A DNA stretch of 15,578 nucleotides from Halobacteriaceae archaeon Tc-Br11_E2g27 (GTDB lineage: Archaea; Halobacteriota; Halobacteria; Halobacteriales; Haloarculaceae). A program made the translations under genes and the position numbers. Under the pieces are notes generated by a model. It was not told the DNA's origin, did no database searches, and was given only the letters and a program-made list of their open reading frames with translations. Numbering within the stretch: position 1 is the stretch's first letter; every line of letters begins with the position of its first letter. The stretch spans positions 1 through 15,578 of the forward strand of contig LKNH01000029.1 of the NCBI GenBank assembly GCA_001564135.1. The letters are read 5' to 3'. Below, in pieces: positions 7,130 to 14,272 of this stretch.

Positions 7130-7181
7130 TAGCAGGAACCGAACGGATGGTTTCAAGTCGAACGGGTGGATATCCGACTGT

Positions 7182-8426
7182 ATGAACGAAGGCGACAGAG
7201 TCCAGGTCGAACGCGGCGAGCAGAGTTTTGAGGGTGTATTGCTCCCGTCCTCGACCGAGGAGCATCTGGTACTCAAACTCGAAAGTGGCTACAACGTTGG
7301 CGTCGACCGGGAGTCAGCACAGGTCGACGTGCTCGAATCCGCTGTCTACGATGTCGAAAGCGCACAGGATGGAACGGGCGAGTCTGCCATCGAGTTCGAT
7401 GATGACCTCCCGACGATTGCACTCATCTCAACTGGTGGCACAATCGCCTCGACGGTCGATTACCGCACCGGTGCGGTGACGGCACAGTTCGACGCGGAGG
7501 ATGTCCTCCGAGCGGTCCCTGACCTTGCCGGACTGGCTAACTACCGCGGCCGTGTTGTGGCAAATATCCTCTCGGAGAACATGACGACGGATGTCTGGCA
7601 GGATCTTGCGGATGCAGTCTACGAGGAAATCGAGGCTGGTGCTGATGGCGTCGTCGTCATGCACGGAACCGATACGATGCAGTTCAGTGCAAGTGCGCTC
7701 GCGTTCATGCTCGACACACCGGTTCCGATTGTCTTTACGGGCAGTCAGCGCTCTGCAGACCGCCCTTCATCAGATAACGTCATGAACGCGGTCTGTGCGG
7801 TTGAGGCAGCAAAAAGTGACTGTGCGGAAGTGCTTGTCTGTATGCATGCTGACGAGTCAGACGACCGCTGTGCGCTTCACCGCGGGACACGCGTCCGGAA
7901 AAACCATACGTCACGCCGGGATGCCTTCGAGACGGTCGGTGCCAGGCCGCTCGGCGAGGTGGACTACGAGAGTCGCGAGGTGACGTTCCGCCGGGAATAC
8001 ACCGCGCGTGGGCAAGATGAACTTGCACTGTCGCCAGAACTGGAAACCGACGTCGAACTCATCAAGTTCACGCCAGGAATGGCTCCAGAGCGACTGGACA
8101 CCTTCTCGGACAGCGAGGGCATCGTTATCGAGGGAACTGGTCTTGGCCACGTGAATACCGACTGGATTCCGGTCATCGAGGACCTTACCGACAGCGGGAC
8201 GCCGGTCGTGATGACCAGCCAGTGTCTTGAAGGCCGCGTCTGTGACCGGGTCTACGATACAGGTCGGGACCTGCTCGACGCTGGCGTTATCGAAGGCGAG
8301 GATATCCTTCCGGGAACGGCGAAAGTAAAGCTCATGTGGGCGCTCGCAAACGTCGATTCGGTTGCAGAGACGATGCAAACACCAATTGCGGGTGAGATAC
8401 AGTCCCGTTCGACACCGTGGCTATGA
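7182..8426 (+). CDS. gatD: Archaeal Glu-tRNA(Gln) amidotransferase subunit D (GatD)
   Basis: GatD is the asparaginase-like subunit of the archaeal GatDE enzyme. It frees ammonia from an amide donor so that GatE can convert Glu-tRNA(Gln) to Gln-tRNA(Gln). This 414-residue protein has an N-terminal domain of about 75 residues resembling the small beta-barrel of archaeal GatD, then the type I asparaginase-like domain. Catalytic residues appear as T87 (S-T-G-G-T-I-A-S), T163 and D164 (H-G-T-D-T) and K240 (R-V-R-K-N-H), at the spacing known for archaeal GatD. T-G-S-Q-R-S-A-D-R-P at 187-196 is also typical. ATG 7182 is chosen because the N-terminal M-N-E-G-D-R-V matches the family; the longer frame from 7098 reads through the MITE. 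The stop overlaps the next gene's ATG (ATGA). gatE is not in the window. Confidence 0.96.
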   Translation: MNEGDRVQVERGEQSFEGVLLPSSTEEHLVLKLESGYNVGVDRESAQVDVLESAVYDVESAQDGTGESAIEFDDDLPTIALISTGGTIASTVDYRTGAVTAQFDAEDVLRAVPDLAGLANYRGRVVANILSENMTTDVWQDLADAVYEEIEAGADGVVVMHGTDTMQFSASALAFMLDTPVPIVFTGSQRSADRPSSDNVMNAVCAVEAAKSDCAEVLVCMHADESDDRCALHRGTRVRKNHTSRRDAFETVGARPLGEVDYESREVTFRREYTARGQDELALSPELETDVELIKFTPGMAPERLDTFSDSEGIVIEGTGLGHVNTDWIPVIEDLTDSGTPVVMTSQCLEGRVCDRVYDTGRDLLDAGVIEGEDILPGTAKVKLMWALANVDSVAETMQTPIAGEIQSRSTPWL

Positions 8427-9358
8427 CCGAGTACGCAACCGCTGTCGACCTCCCGGATGGCATCGATATTCGGCCGGCAACACACGACGATTACGATGAC
8501 GTGGTTGCGTTCACGACGGACACGTGGGGGGAAGACTCCGACTATATTCCTGATATTTACCACGACTGGCTTGAGGGCGATGACAAGGAAACGCTCGTTG
8601 CCGACGCCGGCGACGCCATCGCCGGGATTGCACAGGTCGTGATGCTCTCGGAGACGGAAGCCTGGACGCAGGGAATGCGAGTCAACCCAGAGTTCCGGGG
8701 ACAGGGAATCGGGACCGCAATCAACGACGCTCTCTTTGTGTGGGCAAGCGAACAGGACGCAGTTGTTGCCCGCAATATGGTCTTTTCTTGGAACCAGGCT
8801 GGTCTTGGTCAGTCCCGTGCGCTTGGCTATGACCCAGTGGGCCAGTTCCGCTGGTTACACCCGGAGCCAACTTCCGGTGATTTGCCGGAGTCAGTTACCG
8901 ACAATGTAGCGGCTGGCTGGTCGTTCTGGGCTAGTTCAGACGCGCGAACAGAACTCTCCGGATTGACGCTCGATATGGATGAATCGTGGGCGATGCGGGA
9001 ACTGACACCCACAATGCTTGAGCGTGCGGCCGAGGAAACTGCCGTTTTCGTCGTCACACGAGAGGATGGAACGAAGGGGCTTGCGTTCCGCACGCGAACG
9101 TACGAGCGGGAGAACGATGAGGGTACCCTCGAAGAGTGGGCGGAGTACGGCGTCGGTGCGTGGGCCGATATTCAGGCGGCAGAGACGCTGTTGGATGCGA
9201 TTGCAGTTGATGCCGCCGCGTGTGATGCGGACCGAACTCGCGTGTTGATTCCGGAGACCGCGCGGTTCGTTTCCGACGGCGCGTTGCTCCGTGCGAACAT
9301 TTCCGAGCATCCTGATTTCGTGCTCGCTGCCGATTTGACTGCGGATAGCCTGTTCTAA
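8423..9358 (+). CDS. GNAT family N-acetyltransferase with C-terminal extension
   Basis: This 311-residue protein carries one clear GNAT domain in about residues 14-145. Acetyl-CoA binding motif A is seen as M-R-V-N-P-E-F-R-G-Q-G-I-G-T-A-I at 85-100, with the R/Q-x-x-G-x-G core at 92-97. The later N-Q-A-G-L-G-Q-S-R-A-L-G-Y (motif B region) fits too. Residues 145-311 form a second domain, possibly a degenerate GNAT fold, in which I see no motif. The substrate is unknown. ATG 8423 overlaps the gatD TGA by one base shift (ATGA), so the two genes are co-transcribed and probably translationally coupled. A GTG at 8417 is a less likely start. Its stop overlaps that of the convergent downstream gene. 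Confidence 0.88.
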   Translation: MTEYATAVDLPDGIDIRPATHDDYDDVVAFTTDTWGEDSDYIPDIYHDWLEGDDKETLVADAGDAIAGIAQVVMLSETEAWTQGMRVNPEFRGQGIGTAINDALFVWASEQDAVVARNMVFSWNQAGLGQSRALGYDPVGQFRWLHPEPTSGDLPESVTDNVAAGWSFWASSDARTELSGLTLDMDESWAMRELTPTMLERAAEETAVFVVTREDGTKGLAFRTRTYERENDEGTLEEWAEYGVGAWADIQAAETLLDAIAVDAAACDADRTRVLIPETARFVSDGALLRANISEHPDFVLAADLTADSLF

Positions 9359-9834
9359 TCGACGACGGCAAACGGACTCTCTCTTTCGGTCCATTCCCAA
9401 CCCGGCAGTCGCGTCTGAAAGCCTGCGGCGAGTGCGGCGTCAAGGTCATCCACTCCGGCATGAGTGTCGTCATCGACGTGGACATCGGCATAATGAAAGG
9501 TTGCCTCACCGAGCAGCCGTAACGGCTGTCTCCCGGCAATCATCCCGGCCAGTTCACGACCGAGTAGTTCATCGACGATAAACCCCGGATAATCCGCTTG
9601 GACGTTGAGTCCTCGGAGAATCGATACGAGTGCTGTGACGTTGACAGCGAGGTCACCATCTGCAAAGATGGTATCAACTTCCTGCTGGTATGCTTGTACC
9701 GTTACTGGGTCTACCACAGTGTCGAACTCGGGGCCGAGCAGTCCCCGAACGTCGTTGATTATCTCGACCGTTCGGCCTGCTCGTCCCTGTATCCACTCGT
9801 ACTGCGAGACGACGGTCTCCTGTGTAACCTGCAT
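9355..9834 (-). CDS. Uncharacterised acidic 159-residue protein
   Basis: This is a complete small gene with typical haloarchaeal acidic composition and wobble GC bias, lacking signal peptide or membrane segments. I do not recognise the family. Residues 1-60 look helical, about 60-110 mixed, and the C-terminal part contains H-Y-A-D-V-H-V-D-D-D near 114-123 and a Trp-containing end, P-G-W-E-W near 143-147. Histidines and acids in that region could bind metal, but this is only a suggestion. Its stop codon overlaps the GNAT stop by two bases (CTAA at 9355-9358). Upstream lies the nested MITE region, beginning about 60 bases before its ATG, so the element may influence its promoter. No strong TATA box was found. 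Confidence 0.75.
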   Translation of the reverse strand: MQVTQETVVSQYEWIQGRAGRTVEIINDVRGLLGPEFDTVVDPVTVQAYQQEVDTIFADGDLAVNVTALVSILRGLNVQADYPGFIVDELLGRELAGMIAGRQPLRLLGEATFHYADVHVDDDTHAGVDDLDAALAAGFQTRLPGWEWTERESPFAVVD

Positions 9835-9893
9835 ATGGGTTGCTCAGGGTGGTTACGCATCTGAGTGTTGTGCTGTATCGTCCACTGGATACT

Positions 9894-10053
9894 TACCGGT
9901 CGACGGAAGCTGTGATAGATTCGTCACCATCCGTCCTGCGTGAGAACTATAGTAGCCACTGAAAGTCAGTGCACACCCGATCGCACGAAGGCTGTGCGAT
10001 CGGTGTGTAACTCGTTTCAATTGTTACTATATCAATTGTTCCGCCGACCGGTA
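9894..10053. mobile_element. MITE-like element A, second copy, interrupted by element B
   Basis: The left part (9896-9949) and right part (10032-10051) together reproduce the 74-base element A found intact at 7054-7127, with seven differences in the left part and none in the right. TA pairs flank the whole at 9894-9895 and 10052-10053. The inserted block 9950-10029 plus one TA duplication accounts for the extra 82 bases. The element occupies most of the 273-base gap between the minus-strand 9834 gene and the plus-strand 10108 gene; outside it this gap holds only promoter sequence. Confidence 0.75.
9950..10029. mobile_element. MITE-like element B nested in element A
   Basis: This 80-base near-palindrome is flanked by TA at 9948-9949 and 10030-10031. 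Left end TAGTAGCCACTGAAA and reverse-complemented right end TAGTAACAATTGAAA pair along almost the whole length, and the core arms 9972-9986 and 9994-10007 form a strong hairpin around GAAGGCT, with one bulged C. The uninterrupted sequence GAACTATCAATT at 7102-7113 is its empty site. It cannot encode a protein. The ends resemble those of haloarchaeal transposon-derived short elements, but I cannot name the parent IS. Confidence 0.8.
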
Positions 10054-10070
10054 ACTGTAGCTTTCATCAG

Positions 10071-10079
10071 ATTTATAGA
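10071..10079 (+). promoter_or_regulatory. TATA box of the three-module membrane protein gene
   Basis: ATTTATAGA lies 29-37 bases before ATG 10108, consistent with a leaderless or nearly leaderless mRNA. It begins about 20 bases after the nested MITE ends, so the core promoter was not broken by the insertion. Confidence 0.5.
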
Positions 10080-10107
10080 TTGGTGGGAAAACCTGTCAAC
10101 TAACATT

Positions 10108-11718
10108 ATGGGTTCATGGGGCTCAACGAGTGGTTGGAACCACGCCATCAGTTACTATCTCAGAATCGTTGTTGCGTCGGCAGCAATCGGTCTGATATTG
10201 TATCTCCTGCTTGAGGCTGACCAACTGGGAGTTGCTACGGTGTTCGGGTTATTGGTCTTTTTTGGATGGCCACTGATTCTTACTGTCCTGTTGTTTAACG
10301 AAATTGAGCGACAGACCGCCAAACGGCTCGTACAGTATCACCAGTCAGTATTCGGTCGACCACCACAGCAATCGTTGGGGTCGGTCAGCGGGTGGAACCA
10401 TGCCGTTGCGTATTATATTCGCGTGATTGGCGCAATTATCTTGCTCACTGTCATTTTGATTGGATTGGCTGTGGCCGAGGAGTTTCTTCTCTTTGGTCTC
10501 TTTTTCATTGTCAGCATACTGCTGTGGCCGGTTATCTTGCTTGCCCTGTTGTTCAACGAGTCTGACCGGCTAATGACCCGGCGATTAAAAGCCTACGACG
10601 AGCGCATCCAACCCCATCCGCATCAACCAGCCTCATGGGGGAGTGTCAGCGGGTGGAATCATGCCGTTGCGTATTATATTCGTCTCTTCCTGACTGTTCT
10701 GTTCCTGCTTTTCGTTCTTGGTATTCTCTTTGCCGCCGAGCTATTTGCTGAGGGGTTTGCACTGCTGTTTATTATCTTGCTTCTCTGGGGAGTGATTGTC
10801 TGGGTACTCCTGTTCAACGAAAACGACCGGCTCATTTCCAAACGGCTCAGCGCGTATCATGAACGAGCAACACCGGACCAGCCGGTCCAACAACACTCTC
10901 AGCAAGGGAGTAGGAAACAACAGCAAGCGGACGCCCGTCCACACGCAAACACGACACCAGCCCAGCCTCACAACTCACAACAACCAACACCGAAGCAACA
11001 ACATCCACAGCAACAGCAACCGACTCAGCGTCAACAGCGTACCCACGTTGAATCTCTTGAAGACATACCGCTCGGAACAGTCAGCAAATACGGCGTATTA
11101 ATGTTCTGGTGGAACTATTTCCTCGGAATCTTTTACGCCGAGTTTACGTTTTCCGATGATGCTGCACTTGATAGCTTCCTCTATGGAAACGCCAATTCAG
11201 TTTTCGACGTGGTGGTGAATATGGTGAACGGAGTCGGCATATTTGCGTACAATGTTCACTTTGTGGATATCGCCAACGGTGGGTCAGGAAACATCCTTCG
11301 GGATGAGCTATTCAGAGTGGGATTTCTTGGCCAGCAAGCGGCGGAACTATCGGTCCCGTCGGTGGTGCTATTATCGCTACCTGTCTGTATCATTGTCGGA
11401 TTCACACTCTGGCTGACATACAAGAGCGACTTTGCGACCCCACTAGACGGCGCGAAAGTTGGTGCCGCGTCGGTTATTGTCTACTTCCCACTGTTTCTCC
11501 TCGGTGCACTCCTCATTGAAGCAAACGGCGCGTCGCCGGTCCTGTGGATGAGCGTGCTGGCCGGTATCGCCTATCCTGTTGTGTTCGGGGGGATTGGTGG
11601 CTATCTGGGTGTCTCTCTGCGGGACAGTGGTGATGAGCCGACAGGCCGGCGAAAACGCCCACAACAGCGCCGTACCACTCATCAAAGCTCTGGTGAGAGC
11701 GGTCGTCGGCCGCGCTAG
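10108..11718 (+). CDS. Membrane protein with three tandem two-helix modules and a separate C-terminal membrane domain
   Basis: This 536-residue protein has three consecutive modules of about 87 residues. Each starts with G-S-x-S-G-W-N-H-A (residues 5-13, 91-99, 178-186), continues with Y-Y-x-R and two hydrophobic helices, and ends with L-L-F-N-E-x-x-R-x-x-x-x-R-L (61-74, 147-160, 234-247). A Gln/His/Pro-rich linker spans about 255-312. The C-terminal domain (about 317-505) has roughly four membrane segments (330-345, 416-436, 450-470, 478-500) and an extended loop between the first two. The tail is basic and polar, which is unusual in an acidic proteome. I do not recognise the family. ATG 10108 is chosen because the frame upstream of it translates the MITE and because of the TATA box. 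Its stop shares CTAG with the convergent gene. Confidence 0.85.
   Translation: MGSWGSTSGWNHAISYYLRIVVASAAIGLILYLLLEADQLGVATVFGLLVFFGWPLILTVLLFNEIERQTAKRLVQYHQSVFGRPPQQSLGSVSGWNHAVAYYIRVIGAIILLTVILIGLAVAEEFLLFGLFFIVSILLWPVILLALLFNESDRLMTRRLKAYDERIQPHPHQPASWGSVSGWNHAVAYYIRLFLTVLFLLFVLGILFAAELFAEGFALLFIILLLWGVIVWVLLFNENDRLISKRLSAYHERATPDQPVQQHSQQGSRKQQQADARPHANTTPAQPHNSQQPTPKQQHPQQQQPTQRQQRTHVESLEDIPLGTVSKYGVLMFWWNYFLGIFYAEFTFSDDAALDSFLYGNANSVFDVVVNMVNGVGIFAYNVHFVDIANGGSGNILRDELFRVGFLGQQAAELSVPSVVLLSLPVCIIVGFTLWLTYKSDFATPLDGAKVGAASVIVYFPLFLLGALLIEANGASPVLWMSVLAGIAYPVVFGGIGGYLGVSLRDSGDEPTGRRKRPQQRRTTHQSSGESGRRPR
10384..10682 (+). repeat. Near-identical 38-base direct repeats inside the three-module gene
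   Basis: Positions 10384-10421 and 10645-10682 match at 37 of 38 bases (only AACC versus AATC differs) and are exactly 261 bases apart, one module. They encode V-S-G-W-N-H-A-V-A-Y-Y-I-R. The rest of modules 2 and 3 has diverged more, so this block is either strongly constrained or recently homogenised. Confidence 0.85.
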
Positions 11719-12848
11719 CTCTCTTCTTCCCCCGGCGGCCGGAACACCTTCGTGTGGCTCACATCGTCGACTGACTCTTCATCGTCCGTTGTGGATTCTT
11801 CGTCTTCGCCCTCATTCACGTGCTTGGCGTTCTCGTCCTCGCCTTCATCCTGGTCTTTTTGTTCGTCTTCCCCTTCGGTTTCCGGTTGCTCCGCTTCTTG
11901 GGTGGCGCTCTTTATCCCACTGCCCTGGTTGGCTGAGTCGGGAGAATCGCTTTTTTGTCTCGTCGTGGTCGTTGTCGATATCTGTGTTCGCTCCGAGGGG
12001 GCGACCGTTGGCTTTGCAAACTCCGGATAGCGCTGACCGGTCCGTATCTCAGTGCGGGCAACCGTCGGCGATTGTAATCGGTTGATACCGCCGATAGCGG
12101 CCTGAAACAGCAGATAGAGCCCACCAAGGACGAGCGGTGTCGCCGCTGCCAATCCAAGCATCGTCGGGACAGCGATACCTGCCAGCGTGGTTGTCCCACC
12201 AATGCCGCCAAGCGCCTCAATTCCGAGCACGCTGGCGAGGCCTGCACCAACAGCGTCGACAACCGTGCTCTGGCCTGCGGCGATTGCACCCTCGACAAGT
12301 AACGCTGTTGAGACGACCGCTCCAGTCAGAACAAATGAAGCGGCCACAAGTCGGGGTGTCGACACCGAGAACACTCGATAAGAGTAAGGGAGCACTCTGA
12401 TATGGAAGAACACGGTTCCGACCAGCAACAGCAACACCGCGCCGCGGTAGCCATCACTGAGGACGACAAGCGCCCCAAACCCACATAACACGACAACGAG
12501 CGGGGCAACCAGCAAGGTCGCTGGGTGGCGGAGTCGGTATGGTTTGGCGAGATATCCATGGCTGTTGGTCACGGCTCGGTTCACACCGTACCCAGCAACG
12601 ACTGCCGGGAGTATCACCCAGAGAATGACACCGACTGCAGCAAGCCCGGTCGTGTCACTTGTCCACGGGTCCAGGGTGGTCGAGAGCGTCGCAAATTCGG
12701 CAAACTGCTCAAGCGCCGCAGCGGTGGCACCCACCCAGAGCGCATACAGGACCAATCCACCGAGTAGCCCCGCAAGCAGCCGTCGCTCCTGTGTAACGAT
12801 GAGCAGGAACGACTGTTTCAGGTCGTGATGGAGATACTCGGTATTCAT
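11715..12848 (-). CDS. Six-helix membrane protein with charged cytoplasmic tail, partner of the FHA protein
   Basis: This 377-residue protein has membrane segments near 24-46, 66-90, 111-130, 136-152, 166-190 and 226-250. A basic N-terminal end (K11, R22, R23) argues for an inside N-terminus, so the tail of about 120 residues is cytoplasmic. The tail is Thr-rich at 290-297, then strongly Glu/Asp-rich at 318-362, and ends with D-D-V-S-H-T-K-V-F-R-P-P-G before four final acidic and serine residues. A threonine in acidic context, T366, is a candidate phosphosite. The gene lies 30 bases after the FHA/zinc-ribbon gene on the same strand, with GGGTGAG as Shine-Dalgarno site eight bases before its ATG. 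I do not recognise a named family or a transport motif. Confidence 0.85.
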   Translation of the reverse strand: MNTEYLHHDLKQSFLLIVTQERRLLAGLLGGLVLYALWVGATAAALEQFAEFATLSTTLDPWTSDTTGLAAVGVILWVILPAVVAGYGVNRAVTNSHGYLAKPYRLRHPATLLVAPLVVVLCGFGALVVLSDGYRGAVLLLLVGTVFFHIRVLPYSYRVFSVSTPRLVAASFVLTGAVVSTALLVEGAIAAGQSTVVDAVGAGLASVLGIEALGGIGGTTTLAGIAVPTMLGLAAATPLVLGGLYLLFQAAIGGINRLQSPTVARTEIRTGQRYPEFAKPTVAPSERTQISTTTTTRQKSDSPDSANQGSGIKSATQEAEQPETEGEDEQKDQDEGEDENAKHVNEGEDEESTTDDEESVDDVSHTKVFRPPGEEES

Positions 12849-12856
12849 ACGCTGTA

Positions 12857-12863
12857 CTCACCC
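12857..12863 (-). promoter_or_regulatory. Shine-Dalgarno site of the six-helix membrane protein gene
   Basis: The minus strand reads GGGTGAG eight bases before ATG 12848. An internal Shine-Dalgarno site, with a 30-base intergenic gap and no TATA box, supports co-transcription with the FHA protein gene. Confidence 0.5.
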
Positions 12864-12878
12864 ACGCCGGCTACAAAC

Positions 12879-14213
12879 TCATTGCGGTGCGGAAACTGTA
12901 AGCTCCGCAACACCGGAGAGGGTGAGTTCGTCCCCCGGTTCGACTGGTTTTCGGTCGCCTTTCTCCATCGATTCACCGTTGAGCGCGGTCGGATTTCGCC
13001 CAAGGTCAACCAGATAGAACTGGTCGTCCTCTCGGACGAATCGGACGTGTTCGCGGTGGATGCGAAGGGCTTCGTCCTCGTCGCCACCTGCCTCGGTGAG
13101 AATCCGTCGCAGTTCTCGACCGACGGTATCGCCATCTACGACCGCGATTTCACGACCGCGAACGTTGAGCACGAGCGTCTGTGGGGCTGTAGTCGATGCC
13201 CCAGCGTCCGCACGGTGGGCTTCGAGGTCATAGCCACAGGCGCTACAGAAGTTTGCATCCTCGTCCACGTCCGCCCCACAATCCGGACAGTTCGTCAGCG
13301 GCTCGGGTTCTGATGCGGGGTCGACATCGGCGATATCAGCGCCACACCCCTTACAGAAGTTTGCGTCGGCATCGTTTTCGGTCCCGCACTCGGGACAATC
13401 GACCGTTTCCGGCTGTTGGTCGCTCTCTTGTACATCTGAGCCGGCTTCGGCTTGCGCTTCGATGGGCTCATCCGTTGGCTCGGAATCGTCACTCTCCGTA
13501 GCTAGTTCGCCGTCCTCTTCATCTGCGTCTGTCACCTCGTCTGTGCCTTCAGCCTCGACAGCATCGAGCGCTGCGTCCTCCTCGTCGCTGTCTTCGGTTG
13601 TGACATCGTCGGGTTCATCATCGCCGGGTTCGCCATCGTCGAGTGCGTCATCGTCGCTTTGGACTGCTTCGACAGGACTTTCATCTGTCTCAGTGTCGCC
13701 TTCCACTGGTGTCGCTTCGATTTCGTCGAACCACGACTCTTCCTCTTCGTCGTCGGTTGGTTTCTCACCAACATTGTCCGTTGTTCCCTCTTCACTGTCG
13801 TCTGTTGCTTCTTCACCAACCTCGTCCGTTGTTTCTTCGTCATCGTCATCCGCTATCTCCTCTGCTTCGGCGGACGAGTCATCCTCGTCGGTAGCGCCGT
13901 CCGCTGCGTTGGCGGCTTCGGATTCCTCCGCCAGTTCAGCCATCAACTGCTCGACTTCGGCTTCCCCGTTCTCAGTTGTGCTGGATTCACCGCTGTCGGT
14001 GGCGTCGGCTGAATCCGCTAAACCATCCCCGTCTGCTGACTCGCCGGCAGTCGCTGCCGAGTCTTCGTCAGTGGTTTCATCGCTGTCGCCGACAGCACCA
14101 TCGTATTGCCATTCCCCGCAATCGGTATTCGTACACCATCCCCCCGCAACAGCTGGATTGAACGTCGTCTCACAGAGCGGACATTCGACCAGCTCGCTCG
14201 AACTATCGGCCAT
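12879..14213 (-). CDS. Zinc-ribbon and FHA domain protein
   Basis: This 444-residue cytosolic protein has four parts. An N-terminal zinc ribbon uses C11, C14, C27 and C32. Residues 40-268 are an extremely acidic Glu/Asp/Ser/Thr linker. Two classical zinc ribbons follow: C273-C276-C287-C290 and C309-C312-C323-C326, each with N-F-C-x-x-C-G. Residues about 345-441 form an FHA-like domain, a phospho-threonine binding fold, with G365-R366, R387-x-H389, and L-N-G at 411-413. The usual Ser before Arg is His386, and the N-G-T of the binding loop is N-P-T. FHA proteins read kinase signals; no kinase is encoded nearby. The ATG at 14213 has an AT-rich box at 14235-14244. It is first in a two-gene operon with the membrane protein gene. 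Confidence 0.9.
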   Translation of the reverse strand: MADSSSELVECPLCETTFNPAVAGGWCTNTDCGEWQYDGAVGDSDETTDEDSAATAGESADGDGLADSADATDSGESSTTENGEAEVEQLMAELAEESEAANAADGATDEDDSSAEAEEIADDDDEETTDEVGEEATDDSEEGTTDNVGEKPTDDEEEESWFDEIEATPVEGDTETDESPVEAVQSDDDALDDGEPGDDEPDDVTTEDSDEEDAALDAVEAEGTDEVTDADEEDGELATESDDSEPTDEPIEAQAEAGSDVQESDQQPETVDCPECGTENDADANFCKGCGADIADVDPASEPEPLTNCPDCGADVDEDANFCSACGYDLEAHRADAGASTTAPQTLVLNVRGREIAVVDGDTVGRELRRILTEAGGDEDEALRIHREHVRFVREDDQFYLVDLGRNPTALNGESMEKGDRKPVEPGDELTLSGVAELTVSAPQ

Positions 14214-14234
14214 ACTCCCTCTGTTGTGACCCGG

Positions 14235-14244
14235 CTAAAATAAT
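14235..14244 (-). promoter_or_regulatory. Candidate TATA box of the FHA operon
   Basis: The minus strand reads ATTATTTTAG, centred about 26 bases before ATG 14213. This is the promoter position expected for a leaderless mRNA. It lies in an 83-base divergent gap shared with the TrkA gene promoter. Confidence 0.5.
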
Positions 14245-14265
14245 GTTATGGGGAGTAGAGGATAG

Positions 14266-14272
14266 CTTTATC
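14266..14272 (+). promoter_or_regulatory. Candidate TATA box for the TrkA/RCK gene
   Basis: CTTTATC lies 25-31 bases before ATG 14297. A second AT-rich stretch, TTATAAG at 14283-14289, is too close to the start to be the TATA box of a leaderless transcript; it sits in a small inverted repeat (TGTTA 14281-14285, TAACA 14291-14295). Confidence 0.4.

Noticed and set aside
7098..7181. A longer start for GatD, adding 28 residues.
   Set aside because: The added residues come partly from element A; the family N-terminus matches M-N-E-G-D-R-V at 7182.
9972..10007. A strong hairpin that could be read as a terminator or small RNA.
   Set aside because: It is the palindromic core of the inserted element B; there is no T-run after it, and the empty-site comparison shows it arrived by insertion.
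9940..10107. A longer start for the three-module protein, adding 56 residues.
   Set aside because: The added part translates the right half of the nested elements and the promoter, lies before the TATA box at 10071-10079, and is unlike the rest of the protein.
13462..14229. A 255-residue Ser-rich open frame on the plus strand.
   Set aside because: It is the antisense of the Glu/Asp/Ser-rich linker of the FHA protein; serine codons here are the reverse complement of Asp/Glu-rich codons.
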